DNA of 64,000 bases from an uncultured Clostridia bacterium (lineage in GTDB: Bacteria; Bacillota; Clostridia; Christensenellales; CAG-138). Positions 18,579-25,400 of this stretch are shown one piece after another; the stretch's first letter is position 1; every line of letters begins with the position of its first letter. The translations under genes and the position numbers were made by a program. The notes under the pieces were generated by a model. The model did no database searches and had not been told where the DNA came from. It saw nothing but the letters and a program-made list of their open reading frames with translations. The DNA lies in contig CAMVNO010000001.1 in NCBI GenBank assembly GCA_947168855.1, forward strand, positions 325,077-389,076. The letters run 5' to 3'.

Positions 18579-19213
18579 TCATCAACGGAAGCCCTCGGGT
18601 CAAAAAATACAGCAACACGAATGCGATCTTAGAGAAATTCACCGAAGGATTGTGCGAAAACGGTACCACCTTTGAGCAGTACGAGATTTCCGACAAGAAT
18701 TCCTGGGATCAGATCCGGCAATCCTATGACAGGAACACCATCATTCTGGTCGCGCTGCCGCTTTATGTGGAATCCATTCCGGGGCTTCTGATCGAATTCT
18801 TAGAGACGCTCACACCCAAAAGTGACGGATCGAAGATGGTCTTTCTCCTGCAGGGCGGATTCATGGAGGGCGTACAGCTTCGCTGCGGAGAGGCCTGCCT
18901 TAAGATCATAGCGGACAAGCTCGGCTGCGAATACATGGGAACGCTCGTTAAGGGCGATAACTTTTGCATCCGTTTCTTTGAAGGAGAATGGCGGGAAAAC
19001 ATCACCGGCGCCTATGCGGACATGGGTCGTGAATTTGCTGCCCACGGAAATTTCAATTCCAAAGCATGCAAGAAGTTCACGGGGCCTGAGACAATTCCTT
19101 TCTTTGTGCGTATTCACGTCGGGCATATCTTGAACACGCAGGCAAAAACCGGCTTTGAACAGATGGCAGCGGTACTTGACTGTAACAAACCGCTTGACTA
19201 CAAACCGTATTAA
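18566..19213 (+). CDS. NADPH-dependent FMN reductase-like flavoprotein
   Basis: A 215-residue flavodoxin-fold protein opening MHVLIINGSPRVKKYSNT, the phosphate-binding NGSPR loop of NAD(P)H:FMN or quinone reductases. GAAGGAGG lies 5 nt before the ATG, inside the upstream gene. The remainder (ALPLYVESIPGLLIEFLE) fits the same fold. The substrate could be a quinone, flavin or electrophile. Pairing with another flavodoxin-like gene and a TetR regulator suggests a stress-inducible detoxification operon (inference). Confidence 0.8.
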   Translation: MHVLIINGSPRVKKYSNTNAILEKFTEGLCENGTTFEQYEISDKNSWDQIRQSYDRNTIILVALPLYVESIPGLLIEFLETLTPKSDGSKMVFLLQGGFMEGVQLRCGEACLKIIADKLGCEYMGTLVKGDNFCIRFFEGEWRENITGAYADMGREFAAHGNFNSKACKKFTGPETIPFFVRIHVGHILNTQAKTGFEQMAAVLDCNKPLDYKPY

Positions 19214-19225
19214 CAGGAGATCGAT

Positions 19226-19825
19226 ATGGGCAGAAAAGTTCGGATCACGCGGGAGATGATCCTTGAGGCGGCGTATGAAATACTGGATAGGTCCGGGATC
19301 GGCGCTGTCGGGATCAAGGCGATTGCGGAAAAGCTCGGCTGCTCGACGCAGCCGATTTCCTGGGTTTTCGGCAGCATGAAAGAACTGAAAAAGGAACTGT
19401 TTCGCTATGCGAACGCAAAGATTTATGAAGCGCTTCCGGAACAGATGGCCGGAAAAAACGCGATCGACGCCTTCTTTGCTTCCGGTGTCCATTACATTTC
19501 CATAGCATGTGATCACCCGAACGTTTTTCGCTTTATCACCGTGGACGACCCGATGGATACCATAGGAGAACCGGTACGTGATAACAGAAGCATTTTTTCG
19601 TTTCAATTCGACGCATCTGCTGCGAATCTGCTTGCCGAGGAATATGACGTCCCGCCCGAGATCATCGACAATACCGTGAGGGATATTGTGATTTACGCAC
19701 ATGGCCTTGCAGTCATGATGATGCATGACAGCTTCAGACTGTCGAAGGAAGACGCCAGTAAAATGGCATATGATGTGGCCGTGAAGCTGCTTCACGTGAT
19801 CGGAATAGATGTAACTGGTGCGTAG
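19226..19825 (+). CDS. TetR/AcrR-family transcriptional regulator
   Basis: A 199-residue regulator. The N-terminal helix-turn-helix reads ITREMILEAAYEILDRSGIGAVGIKAIAEKLGCSTQPI, then WVFGSMKELKKELF, the usual TetR recognition pattern in which a Y/F-x-F follows the recognition helix. The helical C-terminal domain would bind a ligand. It starts 12 nt after the reductase gene with AGGAGA as ribosome binding site. It likely represses its own operon through the AT-rich palindrome at 18015-18044. Confidence 0.88.
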   Translation: MGRKVRITREMILEAAYEILDRSGIGAVGIKAIAEKLGCSTQPISWVFGSMKELKKELFRYANAKIYEALPEQMAGKNAIDAFFASGVHYISIACDHPNVFRFITVDDPMDTIGEPVRDNRSIFSFQFDASAANLLAEEYDVPPEIIDNTVRDIVIYAHGLAVMMMHDSFRLSKEDASKMAYDVAVKLLHVIGIDVTGA

Positions 19826-19831
19826 AGCATT

Positions 19832-19867
19832 AAAAACCGGAGAGAGCTTTTGCTCTCTCCGGTTTTT
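19832..19867 (+). terminator. Terminator of the TetR-reductase operon
   Basis: AAAAACCGGAGAGAGC / CTCTCTCCGGTTTTT, a long stem with a short loop and a T run, right after the TetR stop. It probably also ends metK, 80 nt away in the other direction. Confidence 0.92.
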
Positions 19868-19947
19868 GTACCTTTTCTTTGAACCCCGATATGGTGTGTT
19901 TACTGTCTTATCGGCATTTCGCTTATGTAGTTTTTACTCTGATCCTG

Positions 19948-21132
19948 TTACTTCAGCCGTTTGACAGCCGCAAGCAGCGCTGTCACCCGGTCGGTCTTTT
20001 CCCACGGGAAATCCGGATTGCCGAAGTGCCCGTTCTTTGCCGTCTGCTGATAGATCGGACGGCGCAGATTGAGCGTTTCGATGATCGCTTTCGGACGGAG
20101 ATCAAAGACTTCCTGCACCGCCTTTTCCAGCAGCTCGTCCGAAACCGTTCCTGTGCCGAAGGTATCCACACGCACGGAGACCGGCTTAGCGACGCCGATC
20201 GCGTATGCGACCTGCAGTTCACAGCGGCGCGCGAGCTTTGCGGCAACGATGTTCTTTGCGATATAGCGCGCCATGTAGCTTGCGCTGCGGTCGACCTTTG
20301 TCGGGTCCTTGCCGGAGAACGCGCCGCCGCCGTGGCGTGCGTAGCCGCCGTACGTATCGACGATGATCTTGCGTCCCGTCAAGCCCGAATCGCCCTGCGG
20401 ACCGCCGATCACGAACCGGCCGGTCGGGTTCACCAAAACGCGGGTCTTCTCGTCAAACATCGCGGCGGGCAGCGCCGGGCGGATGACGTATTCGAGCATG
20501 TCCCGTTCAAGCTGTTCGTGCGTGACGTGCTCGTCGTGCTGCGTGGACAGAACGACCGTGTCGATGTGCACGGGCTTGTCGCCGTCGTATTCCACGGTGA
20601 CCTGTGCCTTGCCGTCCGGGCGAAGATAGGTCAGCGTGCCGTTTTGCCGGACCTTGGTGAGCTTTCTGGTCAGCGCGTGCGCAAGGTCGATCGGAAGCGG
20701 CATTAAAATCGGCGTTTCGTCGCAGGCGTAGCCGAACATCATGCCCTGATCGCCCGCACCGGTGTCAAACGGATCGGCGTCAATGCCCTGCTTGCTTTCG
20801 AGCGAGCGGTCGACGCCCAAAGCGATGTCGTCCGACTGCGCGTCGAGCGCGACGATCACGCCGCAGGTGCTGCCGTCAAACCCGAATTTCGCGCGGTTGT
20901 AGCCGATGTCGCAGACGGTCTTTCGGACGATGCTCTGAATGTCCACATAGCATTCCGTGGTGATCTCGCCCATGACGAGCACGAGCCCCGTCGTGCAGGA
21001 CGTTTCGCATGCCACGCGCGCGTTCGGATCCTGTTCGAGAATCGCGTCGAGTACGGCGTCGCTGATCTGGTCGCAGATCTTGTCGGGATGCCCGATCGTG
21101 ACCGATTCACTGGTAAATAACGATTTTCTCAT
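19948..21132 (-). CDS. metK: S-adenosylmethionine synthetase
   Basis: A 394-residue enzyme forming SAM from methionine and ATP. The start [29 protein letters not shown] carries the ATP-binding GHPDK motif. [12 protein letters not shown] appears here as [12 protein letters not shown], with [16 protein letters not shown] near the end. The ATG at 21132 has AGAGGAGAAC just upstream. Transcription is controlled by the SAM-I riboswitch directly upstream, a closed feedback loop in which the product shuts off its own synthesis. Confidence 0.97.
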   Translation of the reverse strand: MRKSLFTSESVTIGHPDKICDQISDAVLDAILEQDPNARVACETSCTTGLVLVMGEITTECYVDIQSIVRKTVCDIGYNRAKFGFDGSTCGVIVALDAQSDDIALGVDRSLESKQGIDADPFDTGAGDQGMMFGYACDETPILMPLPIDLAHALTRKLTKVRQNGTLTYLRPDGKAQVTVEYDGDKPVHIDTVVLSTQHDEHVTHEQLERDMLEYVIRPALPAAMFDEKTRVLVNPTGRFVIGGPQGDSGLTGRKIIVDTYGGYARHGGGAFSGKDPTKVDRSASYMARYIAKNIVAAKLARRCELQVAYAIGVAKPVSVRVDTFGTGTVSDELLEKAVQEVFDLRPKAIIETLNLRRPIYQQTAKNGHFGNPDFPWEKTDRVTALLAAVKRLK

Positions 21133-21161
21133 GTTCTCCTCTTTCCGCCTTACCGACAAAC

Positions 21162-21290
21162 AAAAAAGCTCACCGAGATGAGCTTCTATTCATCTCATCT
21201 TTCAGCTAATGCTGCGGGAATTAGCACCTTGCAAATGCAGGTTGCCGGACTTCACAGGGCCCGTCCCTCCGTCACTCTTGATAAGGCTAT
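21162..21290 (-). promoter_or_regulatory. SAM-I (S-box) riboswitch with terminator
   Basis: On the reverse strand the leader begins CTTATCAAGAGTGACGGAGG (about 21285 downward). It continues with GTGAAGTCCGGCAACCTG, AAGGTGCTAATTCC and AAAGATGAG: all the conserved S-box core blocks in order. The aptamer spans about 21191-21290. A terminator AGCTCA...TGAGCT plus six T (reverse strand) sits at 21162-21185. GATGAGATG (aptamer 3' side) can pair with CTCATCTC of the terminator, giving the mutually exclusive antiterminator. SAM binding should stop metK transcription. Confidence 0.96.
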
Positions 21291-21305
21291 TTTATTTTTC
21301 GATGT

Positions 21306-21334
21306 ATTCTACCATCGAACCCGCTGAAATGCAA
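21306..21334 (-). promoter_or_regulatory. Promoter of the metK riboswitch transcript
   Basis: Reverse strand TTGCAT (21329-21334), 17 nt, TAGAAT (21306-21311), about 20 nt upstream of the aptamer. Confidence 0.65.
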
Positions 21335-21368
21335 GCATTTTCTTTGATAAATCCATCGCCTTTTGCAA

Positions 21369-21406
21369 TAAAAAAGGCACAGCGGATTGCTGCGCCCGTT
21401 TTTTGT
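21369..21406. terminator. Terminator for the small membrane protein gene
   Basis: Stem GGCGCAGC / GCTGTGCC (reverse strand) flanked by A and T runs, directly after the stop of the 21414-21725 gene. Confidence 0.8.
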
Positions 21407-21413
21407 CAAAGCA

Positions 21414-21725
21414 TTACAGCTTTTTGCCGAGGAACAGGTTCAGAAGCGCCGCTGCCGTCAGCAAAACGATTCCGATAATCAGCACCGTCCATGCAAACGC
21501 ATTGGAAAGGAACAGCGCCAAAATGCCGAACAGCAGGAAATACACGGCGGCAAAGATCTCGATCCAGCCGACGCGCTGCGCATAACGGCTGTCCACCTTG
21601 CCGGCATGCTTTTCCATCACATAATTGGTAATCAGCGCATACTTGCCGCGCATTGCAATCATGTAGCCGAAGAAACCGAACGCAAAAGCCATCAAAATCA
21701 TAATAATACCGAGCGCTACATGCAT
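21414..21725 (-). CDS. Small integral membrane protein, unknown function
   Basis: A 103-residue protein with three hydrophobic segments: 1-25 (ALGIIMILMAFAFGFFGYMI), about 52-72 (IEIFAAVYFLLFGILALFL) and about 76-98 (AWTVLIIGIVLLTAAALL). A short charged loop lies between the first two. AAAGGAGG 8 nt before the ATG supports translation. I do not recognise a named family with confidence (DUF3784-like small membrane proteins look similar). It lies alone between metK and the accessory region. Confidence 0.7.
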   Translation of the reverse strand: MHVALGIIMILMAFAFGFFGYMIAMRGKYALITNYVMEKHAGKVDSRYAQRVGWIEIFAAVYFLLFGILALFLSNAFAWTVLIIGIVLLTAAALLNLFLGKKL

Positions 21726-22070
21726 GTTACCTGCCTCCTTTAATCGATACGGGTCGATTCTTATCCTCTTTTATTGTAAACATTATAACCGTGATTTGCA
21801 ACAAAAAATCGAATTCTATGTTACAAAATTACGAACTTTTTCATTTTCGCCCGGAACCGGTACGGACTGCAAGCTTGCGCGCAATCAATTTGCAGCATTG
21901 TATTCTGATAACGGACTTGCCCGCAAAAGGTTGGCAGCGACAGATTTTCGTCGCGAACGCGTTTACAAGCGATCAGATAATCCGAGCGTGACCATGGTTC
22001 ATGCGGGAAGCGCGCAATCTTCCTCTGTAACGAAGCGAAGCGGCAGCGGAACAAAACACAGCGACGACGT

Positions 22071-22095
22071 GGTACGAGTCTTGATAACGGACTTA
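22071..22095. repeat. 25-bp direct repeat, left copy
   Basis: GGTACGAGTCTTGATAACGG followed by ACTTA. It matches 24 of 25 bases with a copy at 25306-25330; the core GATAACGGACTT recurs a third time at 21907-21918. The two 25-mers bracket the serine hydrolase, GNAT and NUDIX genes. The 21726-22070 stretch otherwise holds no gene I can support. Confidence 0.75.
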
Positions 22096-22100
22096 ACAAA

Positions 22101-22138
22101 AAGCGAGTGTTCATAGCATCCGTTATGAACACTCGCTT
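22101..22138. terminator. Long perfect hairpin (15-bp stem)
   Basis: AAGCGAGTGTTCATA (22101-22115) and its exact complement (22124-22138) with an 8-nt loop. It lies beyond the repeat that follows the serine hydrolase stop, so on the reverse strand it is the probable transcript end of that unit. Confidence 0.75.
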
Positions 22139-22139
22139 T

Positions 22140-22231
22140 GTGAAAGACCGCGTAAAAGGACACCATAGCATAGAAAGACCGCCTAAAAGATACACTTTAA
22201 GCAACTCGGCAAACAGGAAAATGTCAATATG
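22140..22231 (-). repeat. Cassette-type repeat, copy 1 (~92 bp)
   Basis: Begins GTGAAAGACCGCGTAAAAGG on the plus strand and ends 4 bp from the serine hydrolase stop. It contains two direct sub-repeats, reverse strand CTTTTA(G/C)GCGGTCTTTC, about 31 nt apart. It is closely similar to copies at 23708 and 24458; similarity to the 23708 copy runs through its whole length (GGCAAAC..., TGTCAA... blocks). It is not an inverted repeat. Confidence 0.8.
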
Positions 22232-22235
22232 ATGC

Positions 22236-23597
22236 TTAAAGCTTTCTGCAGGTGAAATCGTCGAACATCAGACAGCCGTCGCCGAATATCAGCGTGAGCA
22301 TACCGCCCTTGTAGCCGAACTCATCCTCGCCGACAGGATAGAGGCGGAAGGTCATTTCATCCCCATCGTCTATGGCATGGACATGAAGCTCTCCATCTTT
22401 CATGAAGACCTCGTCCACGATAAAATCGGCGTCTTCGGGGTGCTCGTATTTGCCGCAGAAGCTCTCCCACTTCGACTTGTCCGGATTCGGGATCGCGATA
22501 TCCTCGATGGTTTGGATGGGCTTGGGTTCCTCGCCTCTTGCGATTGCCCGCATACCCTCGTAGAAGCCGCCGTAGCCCCTCTCGTCCTCGGGATAGCGGC
22601 AGCAGAGAAACACAAGCACCCGATCCGCATCCAGAAAACGCTCGTAATGGCTGACATATCCGGGCCAACCGCCGTCATGCAGAACGACGTGTCCCAACTC
22701 CGGGTAACTGTAAATATCCCAGCCGAAGCCGTAGCCAATCTCGTGATCCAGTGCCCAGCTCCCATGCTCCCCATTGTTCAGTTTTCCGGGAGAATACATG
22801 AGGGCCTGCTCTTCCGGCGTCAGCAGCTTCCCTTCCCGCAGGGCGCGGTCCCAGGCGAGCATATCGAAGACGTTGCTGTATACATAGCCGTCACCGGCTG
22901 ATCCATCCAGAAATACCACATAGCTAAACTCTTCCAGCTCATCCGGAACGGAATATTTCCCGTCTCGGAGTACCAGACCGCGGGCAAAGTTCTCGAAGGG
23001 GATCCCGTCGACCCGAATGTGACAGACCCGTGTGGAAAGCATCCCGGCGGGTTCAAAGATTTCCTTGCGCAGGAAGTCCTCAAAAGGTATTCCGGAGACC
23101 TGCGCCACAATTTCAGCCAGCAGACAGTAGGCGGTGTTGGAGTATTCAAATTTTTCCCCCGGCGCGAACTCCGGCTTCAAACCGCTCTCCTTCAGGAAAC
23201 GCACGCAAAGCGCATTCGTGGGGATCGTTTTATCGTCCTTGAAGGTTTTCATGGCCCACGACTCGTGATCGGGTAAGCCGCTGGTGTGGGTCAGCAGGTG
23301 GTAGATCGTGATGCCGGGATAGGGATTCTCCGGGAAGAATTTGGAAAGCTCGTCCTCCAGACGCAACAGTCCGCGCCTGCGCAGCAGCATAATCGCCGCT
23401 GCGGTAAACTGCTTGCTGACAGAAGCAATTTCAAATATGCTCTCTTCCGTGATAGGTTTCTTTTCCTCCGGATCGCAAAATCCAATCGCGCCTTTACTTA
23501 CGATCTTGCCGTTTTCCGCATACAGCCACGTGCCAGTGAAAACGTCCTTTTCATGTGCTTCACGGACCATTATTTCCATTGCTGTTTTCTTATCCAT
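22236..23597 (-). CDS. Serine hydrolase, class C beta-lactamase/penicillin-binding-protein-like
   Basis: A 453-residue protein with the three motifs of the beta-lactamase class C-type serine hydrolase family: S59-V-S-K62 (ASVSKQFTAA), Y152-S-N154 (EYSNTAYCLL) and HDGG in place of KTG. There is no signal peptide, so it is probably a cytosolic esterase or D-aminopeptidase rather than a beta-lactamase. The ATG at 23597 has AGAGGAG upstream, and a promoter (TTGTAT, 17 nt, TATAAT at 23635-23663) gives it its own transcript. It is the left-most of three single-gene units, each followed by the same repeat. Confidence 0.87.
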   Translation of the reverse strand: MDKKTAMEIMVREAHEKDVFTGTWLYAENGKIVSKGAIGFCDPEEKKPITEESIFEIASVSKQFTAAAIMLLRRRGLLRLEDELSKFFPENPYPGITIYHLLTHTSGLPDHESWAMKTFKDDKTIPTNALCVRFLKESGLKPEFAPGEKFEYSNTAYCLLAEIVAQVSGIPFEDFLRKEIFEPAGMLSTRVCHIRVDGIPFENFARGLVLRDGKYSVPDELEEFSYVVFLDGSAGDGYVYSNVFDMLAWDRALREGKLLTPEEQALMYSPGKLNNGEHGSWALDHEIGYGFGWDIYSYPELGHVVLHDGGWPGYVSHYERFLDADRVLVFLCCRYPEDERGYGGFYEGMRAIARGEEPKPIQTIEDIAIPNPDKSKWESFCGKYEHPEDADFIVDEVFMKDGELHVHAIDDGDEMTFRLYPVGEDEFGYKGGMLTLIFGDGCLMFDDFTCRKL

Positions 23598-23634
23598 AAA
23601 GATTCGTCTCCTCTGATTGCGATAAGTCGGGAGA

Positions 23635-23663
23635 ATTATACCATAACCGCCCCCGCTATACAA
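23635..23663 (-). promoter_or_regulatory. Promoter of the serine hydrolase gene
   Basis: Reverse strand TTGTAT (23658-23663), 17-nt spacer, TATAAT (23635-23640); about 38 nt upstream of the ATG. Confidence 0.65.
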
Positions 23664-23664
23664 G

Positions 23665-23703
23665 AAGGGACCTCTTTTTCTTGGCAGACAAAAGAGGTCC
23701 CTT
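23665..23703. terminator. Hairpin between cassette units (GNAT/serine hydrolase junction)
   Basis: AAGGGACCTCTTTT (23665-23678) pairs perfectly with AAAAGAGGTCCCTT (23690-23703). The loop contains GGCAGAC. Similar hairpins with a GGTAGAC loop occur at 24413-24455 and 25109-25152. Confidence 0.75.
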
Positions 23704-23707
23704 TGTG

Positions 23708-23801
23708 GTGAAAGAACGCGTAAAAGTGTATCAGGGCATAGAAAAAACCGCCAGAAAGTACACCAGCAGCGGAGCTTGGCAAACTGGTATTTGTCAACTT
23801 G
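23708..23801 (-). repeat. Cassette-type repeat, copy 2 (~94 bp)
   Basis: Starts GTGAAAGAACGCGTAAAAGT and aligns with copy 1 along its length, including the AGC...GGCAAAC and TGTCAA...TTG tail blocks. It lies between the stop of the GNAT gene (23821) and the hairpin at 23665-23703, the same position relative to a gene as copy 1. Confidence 0.8.
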
Positions 23802-23820
23802 TTCGGTTTTGCCGAAAAGA

Positions 23821-24345
23821 TCATTTCAGCGGCAGCACAGCGACTTCCTCCGCATCTTCATAATCGCTGTCTTTCTCACCGTTCGGCGCAAATCCAAATG
23901 AGGCGTACAGATGCCTGGCTGCTTCATTTTCCTGATCGTATGATGTACTCCATGTGTCTTCCTCTCCATCCGGAAATGATAGAACATAGTCCAAAAGAAG
24001 GTTCAGTGCATCCCTTCCGAATCCTTTTCCTTGAAATCTGTGATCGATCATAAATCGCCAAAGATAATAGCTGTGGCGATATATTTCCGCCATACCGTTG
24101 TATTCTTCGGAATGGTGTCCGATCATAGCAAATCCGACCGCTGTGTCTCCATCGTAGATACCGAAACACTGAACAAATCTGCCGCTTGCATTTACGGCAT
24201 AAGCCTGAGCCATACTCACCGTGTTCGAAGCAACGTAGTCTTTCTGCGATTCATCAACTTCAAGCTCCATCAGATCAACGAAGTTATTGTCGTTCACCTT
24301 TTCAAGTCTTATCCCTTTGTTTTTCAGTTCATATCTGCCTGTCAT
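23821..24345 (-). CDS. GNAT-family N-acetyltransferase (BltD/spermine acetyltransferase-like)
   Basis: A 174-residue acetyl-CoA-dependent transferase. The acetyl-CoA loop is HRFQGKGFGRDALNLLLDYV (Q/R-x-x-G-x-G/A pattern) and the C-terminal catalytic region is ENEAARHLYASFGFAPNGE. The N-terminal VASNTVSMAQAYA resembles polyamine acetyltransferases such as BltD; the substrate is inferred only. The ATG at 24345 was chosen because GGAGGC lies 7 nt upstream. It is the second of the three cassette-like units; AT-richer than the core genes. Confidence 0.87.
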   Translation of the reverse strand: MTGRYELKNKGIRLEKVNDNNFVDLMELEVDESQKDYVASNTVSMAQAYAVNASGRFVQCFGIYDGDTAVGFAMIGHHSEEYNGMAEIYRHSYYLWRFMIDHRFQGKGFGRDALNLLLDYVLSFPDGEEDTWSTSYDQENEAARHLYASFGFAPNGEKDSDYEDAEEVAVLPLK

Positions 24346-24412
24346 TTTATGCCTCCTCAAATCCGGATTTACCGAATTCATTCTACCAATCGTTTTTTTG
24401 TCCGAAATGCAG

Positions 24413-24455
24413 TAAAAAACTTCTCTTTCCTCGGTAGACAAAAGAGATTTCTTTC
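24413..24455. terminator. Hairpin between cassette units (NUDIX/GNAT junction)
   Basis: Imperfect stem TTCTCTTT / AAAGAGATT with loop CCTCGGTAGAC; same type as those at 23665 and 25109. Confidence 0.6.
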
Positions 24456-24457
24456 AT

Positions 24458-24507
24458 GTGAAAGACCGCGTAAAAGGACACCAAACCATAGAAAGAACGC
24501 CTAAAAG
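24458..24507 (-). repeat. Cassette-type repeat, copy 3 (50 bp, shorter)
   Basis: GTGAAAGACCGCGTAAAAGG onward is nearly identical to copy 1 for 50 bp, then diverges. It lies between the NUDIX stop (24548) and the hairpin at 24413, the same arrangement as copies 1 and 2. Confidence 0.8.
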
Positions 24508-24547
24508 ACATTCCTCAAACACTTTCAGAAAAAAACGTTATCCGAAT

Positions 24548-25054
24548 TTATACGTTTTCCAAATCGAAGAAGTATCCAAGCGTATCGACAAGTTCGCCGT
24601 TATCGAACAGCTCTTTTATTGCAGCTTTATTCATCCAGATTGTCTTTGCTACTTCTTTCGTCGTCGCTGAGCGAAGATCAACTTCACCATCATAATCGAA
24701 GGACCAGACGTCGACGATATCAGAAAACCTGATGCCATTTACGACTCTGCCTATCGTGGAACAAACCAGTTTTCCATTGTTCGGCAATAGCGATAATCCC
24801 ACTTCTTCCTTTGTTTCACGAAGCGCACCGCTCAAACTGTCTTCGCCTTTGAGCACCGAGCCGCCGACACACTCCCACTTTAGGGGATGCATCGGACGAT
24901 CCGCGCTGCGTTGAGAAATCAAATACTCGCTTTTGCTGTTTCTGATCCAGACATGTACTACAAGATGATAATACCCGTCCGGGATAGTATCGCCGCGGAT
25001 ATGGTCGAGCCCGGTCAATTCTCGCCGTTCATTATACAAATCCCATATTTCCAT
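24548..25054 (-). CDS. NUDIX hydrolase
   Basis: A 168-residue NUDIX protein. The full box GGSVLKGEDSLSGALRETKE EVG fits G-x5-E-x7-REUxEExGU. The N-terminus (MEIWDLYNERRELTG) and DGYYHLVVHVWIRNS resemble the IPP-isomerase-like/YfcD NUDIX branch. The substrate is unknown. The ATG at 25054 has GAGGTG upstream and its own promoter at 25080-25108. It is the third and right-most unit of the array; 18-nt and hairpin features lie immediately upstream. Confidence 0.88.
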   Translation of the reverse strand: MEIWDLYNERRELTGLDHIRGDTIPDGYYHLVVHVWIRNSKSEYLISQRSADRPMHPLKWECVGGSVLKGEDSLSGALRETKEEVGLSLLPNNGKLVCSTIGRVVNGIRFSDIVDVWSFDYDGEVDLRSATTKEVAKTIWMNKAAIKELFDNGELVDTLGYFFDLENV

Positions 25055-25079
25055 AGAAAGCACCTCGTCAGACGATGAT

Positions 25080-25108
25080 ATTATACTGAAACGAAACGCT
25101 AAGTGCAA
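25080..25108 (-). promoter_or_regulatory. Promoter of the NUDIX gene
   Basis: Reverse strand TTGCAC (25103-25108), 17 nt, TATAAT (25080-25085). Confidence 0.7.
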
Positions 25109-25152
25109 CAAGAAAACCTCTTTTGCCCCGGTAGACAAAAGAGGTTTCTTTT
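25109..25152. repeat. Hairpin with GGTAGAC loop at right end of the array
   Basis: AAGAAAACCTCTTTT...AAAAGAGGTTTCTTTT, a near-perfect stem. It is the fourth hairpin of the array series but lacks the GTGAAAG repeat beside it. Confidence 0.7.
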
Positions 25153-25153
25153 C

Positions 25154-25171
25154 TGGCGCGCCTGGCAGGAT
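25154..25171. repeat. 18-bp copy of the tRNA-Arg 3' end
   Basis: TGGCGCGCCTGGCAGGAT is identical to 41830-41847, the 3' 18 nt (with CCA) of tRNA-Arg(ACG). After it the sequences differ at the next base. This could be an old attachment-site copy left by an element that targeted the tRNA. Confidence 0.65.
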
Positions 25172-25172
25172 A

Positions 25173-25267
25173 CGGCATTTCTCCTTAAAAATAAACAAGG
25201 AAGAAATGCCGAGCACGCGGCTTTCGCCGCGTATACGAACCTCGGTTCGAATCTTCCATCATGTAGC
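25173..25267 (+). other. Structured non-coding segment with hairpins and a T-arm-like stretch
   Basis: CGGCATTTCTCCTT pairs with AAGGAAGAAATGCCG (one bulge), then ACGCGGC-TTTC-GCCGCGT forms a second hairpin, then CTCGGTTCGAATCTTCC resembles a tRNA T-arm. The arm does not pair properly and no anticodon arm exists, so this is not a working tRNA. It may be a tRNA-derived remnant or a structured RNA. Confidence 0.4.
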
Positions 25268-25268
25268 C

Positions 25269-25305
25269 AAAGAAAAAACCCACCTCACGGGTGGGTTTTT
25301 TCTTT
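25269..25305. terminator. Strong bidirectional terminator
   Basis: AAAGAAAAAACCCACC / GGGTGGGTTTTTTCTTT with a 4-nt loop; it separates the array from the retron. Confidence 0.9.
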
Positions 25306-25330
25306 GGTACGAGTGTTGATAACGGACTTA
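25306..25330. repeat. 25-bp direct repeat, right copy
   Basis: GGTACGAGTGTTGATAACGG plus ACTTA, 24/25 identical to 22071-22095. It directly follows the terminator and precedes the AT-rich retron. Confidence 0.75.
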
Positions 25331-25400
25331 GAAAAATGGCCCAAATTGTGACAGCCACATACCTATTCCAAGATTAGCAATTATTATATTTGTATTGGTT

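Noticed and set aside
21724-22116. A 130-codon plus-strand frame
   Set aside because: No ribosome binding site, no family, low-complexity translation, and it runs into repeats and hairpins.
22236-23597. Beta-lactamase (antibiotic resistance)
   Set aside because: It has S-x-x-K and YSN but lacks a signal peptide and has HDGG rather than KTG; class C-fold esterases or peptidases look the same.
22140-24507. Canonical integron attC sites
   Set aside because: The repeats are direct, not palindromic, no clear paired RYYYAAC/GTTRRRY core, and no integron integrase is in the window. Reported instead as a cassette-like array.
22140-24507. CRISPR array
   Set aside because: Only three copies, spaced by whole genes rather than short spacers; no cas genes.
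25201-25258. A tRNA on the plus strand (GGAAGA...TCTTCC)
   Set aside because: The ends could pair, but the T-stem does not pair and there is no anticodon arm.
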